DNA of 64,000 nt, taken from the NCBI GenBank assembly GCA_039105265.1, contig JAPFFF010000027.1, forward strand, positions 1,612,001-1,676,000, read 5' to 3'. Source of the stretch: Tritrichomonas musculus. Taxonomy: Eukaryota; Parabasalia; Tritrichomonadida; Tritrichomonadidae. Both the position numbers and the translations under genes were made by a program. Of the stretch, positions 8,085 to 17,839 are shown piece after piece; position 1 is the first letter of the stretch; each line of letters begins with the position of its first letter. Under the pieces are notes generated by a model, which saw only the letters and a program-made list of their open reading frames with translations, searched no databases and had not been told where the DNA came from.

Positions 8085-10634
8085 ATGATCCCTGCATTTA
8101 ACAGTTTTGTGGTTATGACTCAATGAGCGTTGAAGTAGAAGCAAGGTTACTTGAACAAGACTTCCATCCCAGATTCCATAACGATTTCATTAAAGCATGT
8201 ACAGCGCAAGAATGTTAAACCAGAAAAGTTGCTGTATTATCATAAGAAAACAATTAACTAGAACGATATATCTAAAATAGACCATACAACAGAACCTCGT
8301 AACAAAGGTAAGCTTAATTCATTAAGAGAGAGAATTTGCCACAATATAAACTTATGTTATCTGGTTCCAGAAGATCCTAATAACAAGATCAAGGTATAGT
8401 ATCCACCGAAGTTTCTTGCAGAATATACATCTAAAATTAAGAAATTACAATCAGAAAATAACATTAAGGTTAACAAGAGATATATAAACTCAATGTATAA
8501 TTAAAAAGAAGGATAGTACTTTAAACAGTATTTTAAAGTTGCATTACTAGCGATTCCAATAAACGATGTATTCGTATTAATTACTAGTGAAGAAGCTATT
8601 AAATACTTTTACGATGAAGGTATCAATGTTAACGAGTATTGAGTGAAGACAATAACATGGAAAACATAGATAACAAGATTTAGTTGGTGTTATTAACAAA
8701 GAAAGAGGTTATCCAATACTAAATAGATAATAATTAATAGATAATTAAAGGATCTAATAATGATGGAGACAATGTTTTTATGGATAACGTTAAACTGGTT
8801 AGTAAGAACCGCCTAACATTCTTTCATAAGACAGAACACAGTAGAGTCAGATATAAATTCTACAACAAGTTCATCCAATCGATCGAAAATCCAAGTGTTA
8901 AAGGTAAGATAGGATCACATATAGCAGATGAGTAGTTAAGGAACATCATTAATGATAGCTTAGATACAGACTTGTTACAATTAGTGATAACGTTCTATAT
9001 AAACAACAGTGCTGTTAGTGAAGAATACATCCAAACCCATCTTAACTATCTTACTGAACTGCTTTCACAAGAGTTAATTTATTACAATCCAATCAATTAG
9101 TAATGGAAGTCTGTCTTAAACAAATTCGAGTACAACTTACTCATCGAATAAGATGAACTAGTAAGATACTTAACTAACGGTAATAAACGATTCGCTCCAA
9201 TATAAAAGCTAAATCGGTTTAATACAACTAACTTAGAAGATACCGCAATAAAGAAATTAAGAGTAAAAATTCTAATAATTCTATATTTTACGATTCTACG
9301 ACTATTTTATTCTCACTGAAATGAGAAACACTATAGAACAACGATATTTGAAAATGTTAAATGATGAGAAGATGCTTATGAAGAATTACAAAGATACAAT
9401 TAAGTCTGTTAAAGATGATAACGAAAAAGTAGATTCCGTAGTGAAGGCCATTAATGATAGTAATGACAAGTTAAAATTAGAGGTACAAGCATCTAAACAG
9501 TTGCATATACATCTACTTAATTATTTAGTTACATAATTATCGAAACCGAAGACGTATCGCAAAAGATTACGTACGTATATGGTTTTCGAGATATAAGTAG
9601 GACTAGATATCTGATAGATAACTGATAAATAGTGTTTCTATATCAAGATTTATAGTGCAGCTTATTAGAAATGCAAGAATCTACAAATAGTAATGAATGT
9701 CGTAAATGAGTATGATGTATTTGGAATACACAAATCCTACTTTGAAGTATATGAGAACTCTACTACAGAATAATGTAGATCAATCTCTAAAATACCAATG
9801 AGATCTTTAATAGTAAATACATTAATAGTAATTAGCTCCAGAAGATTAATGAGAGAGTTAAAGAAGTTGATGTCTTCGAAGTATTAGACTGATATGGTTG
9901 GAAAGGTACGAACTTACTTAAGTGTCTAATTAACCTTAGCATCATCAATTGCAAATCTAATAAGTGGATGGATGATATACTGAAAGATAGAAAGAGTATG
10001 TTTAAGGTTGTTACTGGAATCGAGAAGAAACATTCAGTTGCTCAACGAAAGCCTGCATCATTCGTGTCATAAGTAATACATAAGAGAAGAAGAAGATTTT
10101 CTCAAATATAGTTTCAAAGGAACGAAACAATGTGTATAATTATGATTACTCCAAATAATTACGATTCCTATATCAATGATCATAATTGTTGATATCTTTT
10201 TAATTCTAATGATATATCATTCAATAATAAATGCTTCATTTTCAATTTAGATAGCCAGAATTTACTAAATATCAGATCTAATAAGATTCAAACTCCAACT
10301 GATGATGTAGTTCTTACAAAAACAGAAGCTATTTTACAGTTGAAAACCTAATCAATAACAAATGTCCAGAGTTAAATTCAACGAATACATTATCGAAATT
10401 TAAAAGAATCATTAATAAATATGGATGATGGATACATAGATTGGAGATCCAGATTACTAGTTGCTAATATGTATAAAATCATTTAAACTATATGCATATG
10501 AAATGTCAGGTAAAAGAACTAAGGAAATGCTGAAATCATTAAATGAATTCATTAAAGTAGAACCTAAATATAAGTCTATTTCAATAGATGAAGATACAAC
10601 ATATTTTTCTCAAAATTTTGTGATAAGTCATTGA
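8085..10634 (+). pseudogene. decayed coding-like insert of unknown origin with a biased stop-codon pattern
   Basis: This 2.5 kb is richer in G+C and more complex than the flanking spacers. In successive plus-strand frames it has strongly protein-like content, for example HSRVRYKFYNKFIQSIENPS near 8.85 kb. It also holds one 69-codon lysine-rich helical stretch from ATG 9321 to 9536. The frame changes at least three times, and a few dozen in-frame stops are scattered throughout, so it cannot be expressed as a standard-code protein. The stops fall largely at places where Gln, and less often Trp, would be natural, while CAA and TGG are still used nearby. No family, capsid, polymerase or transposase signature was recognised, and no terminal repeats were found. 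It may be a relic of a mobile element, a gene from an organism with reassigned stops, or a host pseudogene with C-to-T-biased decay. Confidence 0.6.
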
Positions 10635-10832
10635 ATTTTCAACTCTGAAATATAAAAATTTTGATAATGGTCCCTTAATTTTGTTTATATATTATATTCT
10701 TTGTTGAAATAGAGATACGATTTTTATATCAACATATACATTTTTCATTTAGATTGCTTAAATCAATGAATATATGCCAAGATTTTATTAAAAATTAAAA
10801 ACAATGATTTTTATTAATATAACAAAATTCTA

Positions 10833-11960
10833 TTAGTCTTCTTTGGAATTTTTGGCTTTTTCTATAAGTCTTTCTAGTTTAATGATTTGCTCGTCAAGCT
10901 CATCCTGGTTCTTCTCCATTGCTTTCAAAACATGATTCATCTTTATAATTGACAAAGGATCTGTATGGTGGAATGATGGATTTGGGTTAATCGGATCTTG
11001 TGTTGACCAAGAAAGTTGATTTTTACCTGGTGGAGGCTTTAAAGAAAATGATTTTGTTTGCTCTTCATTTTTAATATTTTTATTTAGAATTTGCCGAGTT
11101 AATTCTCTCCTCTTTTGCTGCATATAAGAAGTAAGAGTTCCTATAATTAAAGTCATTGCAATAACTGTCATAATTGTTGTGTATGTGATGAAATAAATTG
11201 AAGCTGAAGCAAAAACCCCTGCTTCAGTTGCTGCATCGATTACTTCAGACCAATTTTCAAGAGTTACTGTAACAAATAAGGTGTAAAGTGTTTTTGGTAG
11301 AGATCCAAATAAATCTGGCATATCAGATGAAAAAATTGTTAATCCAAGAACAGCATATATGAATAAAATGATGAACAATGCAATTATAATGAGAAATATC
11401 ATTGGAAGTGCTAAAAAAATTGTATTGTGTATTGGAAGAAATCGAATTAATTGATGAACAATTGGAAACACTCGCAAACTTTTGATAACACGAAGTGCCT
11501 CAATAGTTGAATTTTCAAAAGTAACATCTATTATCAAACCAATAAATGAAATAGTAATAATCAAAAAATCAAATACATTCCATCCATCTGTCCAATATCC
11601 AAAAAAGTCGCAAAACCAATTAATAAGAATTTCGAAAACATAAATAGTTACACAAAAAACATCTATAATTGAATATGCAATTTTTTCCTTTGGAGAGCTT
11701 CTTAAAGTGTCTAATGCCAAAACAATAATATTTAAAATAATTACAATCAAAATAAATGCCTTGAACGCTGGATGATGAATGAATAAATTAAGAAATTGGT
11801 TTTTAAAACGGTGATATACTTGATCTTCATATGAAACAGCATCAAATTGTGAAAAGTAATATGATTTTTTTGATCTTTTTGAATTCTCTGTTGAAGAAAT
11901 ATCAGGTTTTTCATTACCTTTTGGTGTATAATAGTAATGAGCAATTGGGACTGATTTCAT
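10833..11960 (-). CDS. single-domain voltage-gated cation channel (CatSper/EukCat-like)
   Basis: 375 residues, ATG at 11960. One Ion_trans unit: S1 about 65-87, S2 95-116, S3 127-147 (WNVFDFLI), S4 153-175 (IEALRVIKSLRVFPIV, with R157, K160, R163 and R173), S5 180-208, pore loop 222-240 and S6 255-280. The filter region TVTLENW has the T-x-E-x-W pattern of Ca-selective and CatSper/EukCat-type pores. A soluble C-terminus ends in a charged coiled coil (about 340-370), fitting assembly of a homo- or heterotetramer. It likely conducts Ca or Na across plasma or flagellar membrane, but location and selectivity are inferred. The length matches one-repeat channels, so it is not a fragment of a four-repeat one. 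Confidence 0.88.
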   Translation of the reverse strand: MKSVPIAHYYYTPKGNEKPDISSTENSKRSKKSYYFSQFDAVSYEDQVYHRFKNQFLNLFIHHPAFKAFILIVIILNIIVLALDTLRSSPKEKIAYSIIDVFCVTIYVFEILINWFCDFFGYWTDGWNVFDFLIITISFIGLIIDVTFENSTIEALRVIKSLRVFPIVHQLIRFLPIHNTIFLALPMIFLIIIALFIILFIYAVLGLTIFSSDMPDLFGSLPKTLYTLFVTVTLENWSEVIDAATEAGVFASASIYFITYTTIMTVIAMTLIIGTLTSYMQQKRRELTRQILNKNIKNEEQTKSFSLKPPPGKNQLSWSTQDPINPNPSFHHTDPLSIIKMNHVLKAMEKNQDELDEQIIKLERLIEKAKNSKED

Positions 11961-12123
11961 TCAGAAAATTAAAATTCTTCCATTGAAAATTTTGAATCTT
12001 TTTCAGATTAATAAAAATCAAAAAAATAATCAAAAAGTTTATGTAAGACTATATAATGTTTCAAAAAGTGGCGGAATTGTAGAATAGTACATAAAAAAAA
12101 CACAAATATTTAATTAAATAAAT

Positions 12124-12585
12124 TTATTTAGGGCAGTAGAGTGTCATATATTCTTTGGCTTTCATCTTGAAATGCGATGGATTGTTGATAAATTCTTCAG
12201 ATGCTTCTTTGTTGAGTGGATCATGCGGATTTGGTTCTGAGAATAAATATTGCAATCCTGCAACAAGCATTGAAATATCAATTGCACATGTATAATTATC
12301 TCTCAATATGTTCAAACAGATGGCACCTGTTTCTTCAATATTTGGATGCCAAATACGAGTTAAGCATTTAACTGTTGGACGTGTAAAAGGAAAATCATCT
12401 GGAATTGTAAATTCGAAATCAAAATTCCCATTTTTCCAGATACCGCTTTCTGGCGTAATTCTTACTATAAAATACTGAAGGTTATTTGGGTCAGGAATAG
12501 TTAACTCTGTACCTGGCATTATTTTTAAGTCCTCAAAATCTTTTTGAAGTCGCATTTGGCATGGCGTAACTCTTTTCTTTCTCAT
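12124..12585 (-). CDS. UBC12/UBE2M-like E2 conjugating enzyme
   Basis: The 153-residue form starts at the ATG at 12585. An in-frame upstream ATG at 12684 would add 33 residues. The E2 core runs through RLQKDFEDL, FPFTRPTVKC and HPN (80-82), with the active-site Cys90 in GAICLNILRDNY, then GLQYLFSEPNPHDPLNKEA. That last string, CLNILR and LQYLF.EPNP.DPLNKEA, are typical of the NEDD8 E2 UBC12 rather than UBC4/5. It would transfer NEDD8 (or ubiquitin) to cullins. I prefer the short start because the conserved domain begins just after it and TCATAAA, like a trichomonad initiator, lies 5-11 bases before it. However, UBC12 proteins do carry an N-terminal docking extension, so the longer form (12124-12684) is a real alternative. 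Confidence 0.9.
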   Translation of the reverse strand: MRKKRVTPCQMRLQKDFEDLKIMPGTELTIPDPNNLQYFIVRITPESGIWKNGNFDFEFTIPDDFPFTRPTVKCLTRIWHPNIEETGAICLNILRDNYTCAIDISMLVAGLQYLFSEPNPHDPLNKEASEEFINNPSHFKMKAKEYMTLYCPK

Positions 12586-12589
12586 AATA

Positions 12590-12596
12590 TTTATGA
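12590..12596 (-). promoter_or_regulatory. putative initiator TCATAAA of the UBC12-like gene
   Basis: On the minus strand TCATAAA lies 4 bases before the ATG at 12585, a place typical of trichomonad initiators (TCA+1-Y-T-T/A). It fits the consensus only partly. If used, it would exclude the upstream ATG at 12684. Confidence 0.3.
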
Positions 12597-12684
12597 GACA
12601 AAATTTGTTAACAAAAATTTCACTTTTGTAAACAAAAAATTTTGATACCATTTTCTTGTTTTGGTTTTGAATATTCAAACCCAT

Positions 12685-14506
12685 TTCTAAGAAACATATA
12701 CTTCGTTAATATGTTCAAACATTAGAAATCAGTGATTTCAAATCACCTTGCTTCTTTAATGAAGCCTCTCAAAAATAAAATATCAAGATATGAAATTAAT
12801 ATTTTTAGTAAACTTTACAAATGCACACTATTTAACTAAAGTTTTTGAAATTATTTATATTTTTAAATAAAAAAGTATTCGAAATCATTTCATTTTTTTG
12901 CAATATTTGAATAATTTATCATATTACTTATACCATCATAAATAACTCTACACAAGCGCGTTTAATAACGATGTCTTTGAATAAACATCTTCATTTTAAT
13001 GTAAAAATGTATTTATTAGCTTTTTTAATATTGTTTTATAATCAGTATTGTAGCAAGAGAGATTGCGCCTCAACTTTTTGAGAGAACTAATAGAAAAAAA
13101 TAAGAAGAGAATAGCGGAAAATATTTATTGAGACTATTCATTCTACAAAATTTTTACCTATCCTTCATTTTGATGAATTTTTCTTTCAATTGATTCTCTC
13201 AAGAATTCTTGAAAGGATTTTGAAACAAAACATATCAAATTAAAAACATTTTATCATTTTTATTTTTAATGGTACATACGAGACCATTAGGTTATTTTTC
13301 ATAAGATCATCATGTTCTTCCTTACAACATTATTTCTCGTCATAGCTACAACCTGAGTAAACAATCAAGCGGTTATTAAACATGCACTTAATATTTAACA
13401 ACATTCAAACAAGGCTCTCGTTACAGTGGTAAGTTCAGTACATTTATTGGATAATCATTAATTAATTAGTCGTTTAGAAACCAAACTGACACTCAATGAG
13501 AAATAATAAAAAGAAAAACAATTGAAAATTTTTTTTATAAAAAATAAAGATCAGAATTTCAAATCTGACAACCATTCAAAATTAAACTTTCATAAAAATA
13601 AACGTTCACAGGTCAAATAAAAAACATTTTGGATTTGATAGTACATTTGGCCACAAAAACCTAAATGTAACTCGAAATTACGAATCCGCAAAATTTTTTA
13701 TTCAAAGCAAAGGCAGCAAAAAAATAAATCTAACAATTATTTAAAAACTCAACAACATTATTATATTTTTTCTCCTGAGCAACTTGAATTGGCAACTTTT
13801 TCTTTGAGTCCTGAATTTGTAGAGACCATATTAAGGTTGAACAAAAGCAGTATATGATATCATATTGTAATATAATAAAATATATGATGACATCAATTTA
13901 TTTACTAAATATAATGGTAAAATTAACGTAAAATATAAAAATAAATTAATTTTTCTTTTTGAATGAAAATTTTACAATTTGATAAGTTTAGAAAAAAAAA
14001 TGATGTTTTGTATAAATATCATAGCAAATATGAGGAAAATGCAATTTTAAATATAAGATATATTTTTTAGTTAATTTATTAAATTGAATTAAATTTTTAT
14101 GAAATATTTGAATCATAAGAAAATTGAGATCAATTCTATGAAATTATTATATACTTCAGAATATTGTGCATTTTTATAAGAAATAATTGTGAGATTGTAA
14201 GATATAAACAATTGAATAATTGTGAGAAAATAAAGATTTCTGAAAAGTAAAAATATGTAAAGTATTCAAAGTAAAAATCTATCCAAAATAAAGTCCCCAG
14301 CGTCGGAATTTTTGATTTTTTAAAATAATTCTTTTCAAAATCAAAAAATATGTCCAATTTTTCAAATTTTAACTCAGGTTGAAAAGATTAGCTGAGTGAT
14401 TATTTATGAAATTATCTCTACTTTTAGCAAGATATAGAATAATTTAAATATATTATATAATGATATTATTTTTTTATGAATATTTAATATAAAAAATTAA
14501 AATTTA
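12685..14506. other. 1.8 kb AT-rich spacer, no gene recognised
   Basis: No frame with an ATG and family resemblance on either strand. A 73-codon minus-strand frame at 14136-14357 lacks an ATG start and has the composition of translated AT-rich DNA. The part about 13260-13480 is a little more complex but shows no readable gene or tRNA-like B box. Confidence 0.5.
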
Positions 14507-17500
14507 TTATGATATTTTTCGCAAAATTTGTATTTTTGTTGTCACTTTTTGAATACTACAAAATTGAATGAATACCTTAATAGGGTCTATTTGTAGTGAT
14601 TTCAAAAAGTCCGTTTTTTTCTTATCAAAAAGTTTCTTTAAAAGTACCAATGGATTATTTGAGTTCCTTATAATGAGCATAGTTAGTGTATTTCCCTCAG
14701 AGTCGCATATCAAAATATCGACACTTTTCTTATCAAGGAGGATATCGAAGAACTCTTCTCTTTCGTGCATGAAACAAAGCATGATTGGAGTTTTATCATT
14801 TTTAAAAGTCTTATAGAATTCTGTTTTTTTGTAGACAATCTGGTCCCTCAAATTCAAATCAACTCTTTCTTTCTCGTTATTAGCCGAAATCAATAAATTG
14901 AAGACATATCTGTCATTATCGATAATCGCCATATGAAGGATCGCCATTCCTTTTGAGTTCTGCACGTTTAATTCCACGTTTGACGACAATATCAATTTCT
15001 CTAAAACACGATACGCGTGTCTTTGATAAGCCACGAAGATCCCAATTGTTGAAAAAGTAGAATTATTTTTTTGATCGATTTGAAACTTTTTCAATACAAT
15101 TGAAAGCATTTCAATTAATATATCGTTCCCTTTTTCGTCGCCGTTTGTCACATCGAACTGCTTCGAGACGAGTGTGACAGCTGACGACGGGCTTATTGTG
15201 GAGATTTTCGGATGCTTGAGGAAGATCCTGAAGGCGTACATGTTCCGAAGTTTGATTGAGTAGAAAAGTGGATTCGGATGCTCAAAAGTTGAGTAGTTAA
15301 GGTCAATTTCACTGTGCTTGAGAAGAAGACGGAGAAACTTGTTGTCGTCGTTCTCAATGCTGACATGGAGAGGCGACAACGAGCGGTACGGAACACTGTT
15401 GATCTGGAAAAAGTGGTTCTGGAGAATGAAGACAAGCTCGACCATCTCCGGAGGAATGTCGTAGAAGATGCTCGCGCGCTCCTTGCGAAGAATGTAGTTG
15501 ATTTCATCATCTTCATCGTCATAAAGCTCAAGACTTTGTCCTCCCAATCCTTCTTCCTTATCATTATTTACACATTCTTTTTCATCTTTAATTTCTTCGC
15601 TGTTTTCATCTTTAATGTGGTCTTTAGCTTTATTTGCTTCTTCTTTTTCAGTTTCTGGATTTTTATTTTCAGTTTCTGGATTTTTATTTTCGTTTTCTGG
15701 ATTTTTATTTTCAGTTTCTGGATTTTTATTTTCGTTTTCTGGATTTTTATTTTCGTTTTCTGGATTTTTATTTTCGTTTTCTGGATTTTTATTTTCAGTT
15801 TCTGGATTTTTATTTTCAGTTTCTGGATTTTTATTTTCAGTTTCTGGATTTTTATTTTCAATTTCATTTTCTGAATTTTCATTTTCATTTTCATTTTCAG
15901 TTTCTTTTTCATTTTCGATTCTTTTTGGAACAATTTTGTCAAATATGTAAGAGAAGAAAGGTTCGTGCCAGAAAATTGCTAGGTTGTCCTCGAAGTTTAT
16001 TGATATCTCAGCTTTATAGCTTGTCACGAGGAACCCGTACTCATACTTCATGTAGTACATTGACTGAACGATGATTAGCTCATTCAAAAACTCGTTTGTC
16101 ATTGCCTTCTTCATTAGCAGATTTTCAATTATGAAGTGTAGTGAGTTGAAGTTTCCGCAGTTTATACAGAGCTTTACAACAGGAAGAGCATTGAAACACA
16201 CATTTAATGTCTCAAGAAGCCACTCGGTGATCTCCCATCTGTGATATCTGATTGATAGTATTAACGAATCTTTAAAACTCGAGTTTTGTTGATGGCAAAT
16301 ATGAATAATTTCTGAATTAGAACCTGCAATGGCGTATTTTGCAGCCAGATCGAGCCTACACTCGTTCATGAGAAGATATTTGAAACATTTCTCAGAACCA
16401 AAAAAGGCTGCATATTCAATTGGTTTCACATTTTTATTAATAATGGATTTTCTTTCATAAATTGAGCGCTTAATTGAGCCGTATTTATAACTGAATTCTT
16501 CCAAATTGTTGAATTTGCTGTTTACAAAAAATTGGAAGGTTTCTAGGTCGTCATTTCTAATTGCTTTCGAAATAGGATTAGGACTTTCACCTTCGAGATA
16601 TAATGTGATCCAATTAACATATTCATCATTATTAACATTATCGTTGTCATCAAGTTTTATTTTGTGGATATATTGGCTTTTGTGCTGTTTGATCATTTCT
16701 TCAACTTTCTCTTTGCTTTTATGCTTATATCGGCAGTTTTCATCTGTAAAATCTTGTTGAAAGTCACTTATAGTTATGTATTGATTTTTTGTGATGAAAA
16801 TTTTGTGTGGGTCGATGGATATATTGTTAGGTGCATCATCTTGGCTGTAAAATGACATTGTTTGCCAATTGGCATTGATAAACGAATCTTTGAATATCCT
16901 ATAACTGATGAGTTTACGAGAGTAAAGGAGTTGACATAAATAAAAATATTCTTGAGGAAACATTTCGTGAGCAACATCCATTTCTGGCCTGTAGGCACCA
17001 TATGTAGAACAAAATTTTAATGATTTTCGGAGAATATTTTCCAGCATTCGGATTAATGACTCACTCTCTTGACTTCGTCCGGTTTTTCTTTCTTTTGTTT
17101 CGTTAATTTTGCTAATGTAATCGATCATATTTAGAATCTCTTCAAATAGGTATACGAAAACTTCGATTGATTTGGATTGAATAAGACACTGATTAAGCAA
17201 TACTAAACAAAAAAATTCTGGCCTGGTTTGATAAAAAAGAGACAAAGCTTGTGGAATCATTTTTTCAATGTTTTCTTCTGTAAGCGAAAATAAGAAAGTC
17301 TCGATGGTTCGTAAGACATCTAACTCATGTTGAGTTTCGTGCAATTCTGGAATATTATAATCGTTTTTTAGTTGATCTATCAAAGATACAATTTCTAGTT
17401 CATTACTAATTTTCTCAATTTTGCTGATATATTGGTGTGAAATAGCAATGTCAAAACCATTAAAGAGTAGCGTGAGCTGTTTTTCATAATACGCTTTTTG

Positions 17501-17839
17501 CTTTTTAAGTTCATTTTCGTAAATATCTTTTTTACGCGAATCTTTTTGATTAATATTACCTAAATCTTGGTTAAGTAGTGTAAATAAATCATCGATATAA
17601 ATATTTAAACTATTGATTTCTCCGGATTCATTTGAGCTAGTTTTGGTATCCTGGCTTGCTTTTTCGGTTTTTAGCATTATACGTATTTTTTTAGATAAAG
17701 AACAAGCTAGTTTTTTTGGACAACGAATTTGAATTTGATCATTTAAAATTATCGTAATAAATTTGTCTGATGATTGTTGATTTTCCGTAATTTGTTGAAT
17801 GAAATCTGCTTTTCTGTAATCATTTTGATAAACAAACAT
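14507..17839 (-). CDS. trichomonad-type DUF3447/ankyrin-repeat protein
   Basis: 1110 residues from the ATG at 17839. The N-terminal 380 residues are helical with no clear domain. At about 415-540 is the DUF3447 pattern of trichomonad ankyrin proteins (PIEYAAFFGSEKCFKYLL, YAIAGSNSEIIHIC, LSIRYHRWEITEWLLE). A low-complexity acidic linker follows (about 640-770), including a seven-residue repeat NPETENK/NPENENK. Ankyrin repeats then resume (SLSPLHVSIENDDNKFLRLL; MAILHMAIIDNDRYVFNLL; DKTPIMLCFMHEREEFFDIL). Ankyrin arrays bind partner proteins, and the partner here is unknown. The family is hugely expanded in trichomonads. The 3' third has a more G+C-rich patch (about 15120-15560). No signal peptide or membrane segment seen; probably cytoplasmic. 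Confidence 0.92.
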   Translation of the reverse strand: MFVYQNDYRKADFIQQITENQQSSDKFITIILNDQIQIRCPKKLACSLSKKIRIMLKTEKASQDTKTSSNESGEINSLNIYIDDLFTLLNQDLGNINQKDSRKKDIYENELKKQKAYYEKQLTLLFNGFDIAISHQYISKIEKISNELEIVSLIDQLKNDYNIPELHETQHELDVLRTIETFLFSLTEENIEKMIPQALSLFYQTRPEFFCLVLLNQCLIQSKSIEVFVYLFEEILNMIDYISKINETKERKTGRSQESESLIRMLENILRKSLKFCSTYGAYRPEMDVAHEMFPQEYFYLCQLLYSRKLISYRIFKDSFINANWQTMSFYSQDDAPNNISIDPHKIFITKNQYITISDFQQDFTDENCRYKHKSKEKVEEMIKQHKSQYIHKIKLDDNDNVNNDEYVNWITLYLEGESPNPISKAIRNDDLETFQFFVNSKFNNLEEFSYKYGSIKRSIYERKSIINKNVKPIEYAAFFGSEKCFKYLLMNECRLDLAAKYAIAGSNSEIIHICHQQNSSFKDSLILSIRYHRWEITEWLLETLNVCFNALPVVKLCINCGNFNSLHFIIENLLMKKAMTNEFLNELIIVQSMYYMKYEYGFLVTSYKAEISINFEDNLAIFWHEPFFSYIFDKIVPKRIENEKETENENENENSENEIENKNPETENKNPETENKNPETENKNPENENKNPENENKNPENENKNPETENKNPENENKNPETENKNPETEKEEANKAKDHIKDENSEEIKDEKECVNNDKEEGLGGQSLELYDDEDDEINYILRKERASIFYDIPPEMVELVFILQNHFFQINSVPYRSLSPLHVSIENDDNKFLRLLLKHSEIDLNYSTFEHPNPLFYSIKLRNMYAFRIFLKHPKISTISPSSAVTLVSKQFDVTNGDEKGNDILIEMLSIVLKKFQIDQKNNSTFSTIGIFVAYQRHAYRVLEKLILSSNVELNVQNSKGMAILHMAIIDNDRYVFNLLISANNEKERVDLNLRDQIVYKKTEFYKTFKNDKTPIMLCFMHEREEFFDILLDKKSVDILICDSEGNTLTMLIIRNSNNPLVLLKKLFDKKKTDFLKSLQIDPIKVFIQFCSIQKVTTKIQILRKIS
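15652..15862 (-). repeat. 21-bp coding minisatellite (NPETENK)
   Basis: About ten near-identical 21-bp units (TTTTTATTTTCAGTTTCTGGA on the plus strand, with a TCGTTTTCTGG variant) encode NPETENK or NPENENK in the ankyrin protein. The unit length is a multiple of three, so copy-number change would not break the frame. The repeat also opens four spurious frames on both strands. Confidence 0.9.

Noticed and set aside
9321-9536. Stand-alone small gene of 71 codons
   Set aside because: The protein-like signal continues on both sides of it in the same relic, so it is treated as part of that relic.
14136-14357. 73-codon minus-strand frame
   Set aside because: No ATG start, Phe/Ile/Tyr-rich as expected from AT-rich spacer.
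12685-14506. Possible tRNA or small RNA genes
   Set aside because: No A/B box pair or cloverleaf could be recognised by eye; a covariance search would be needed to be certain.
15193-16074. Frames on both strands over the ankyrin gene (SGFLFSF repeats, KIKIQKT repeats)
   Set aside because: Shadows of the 21-bp NPETENK minisatellite and the G+C-richer patch.
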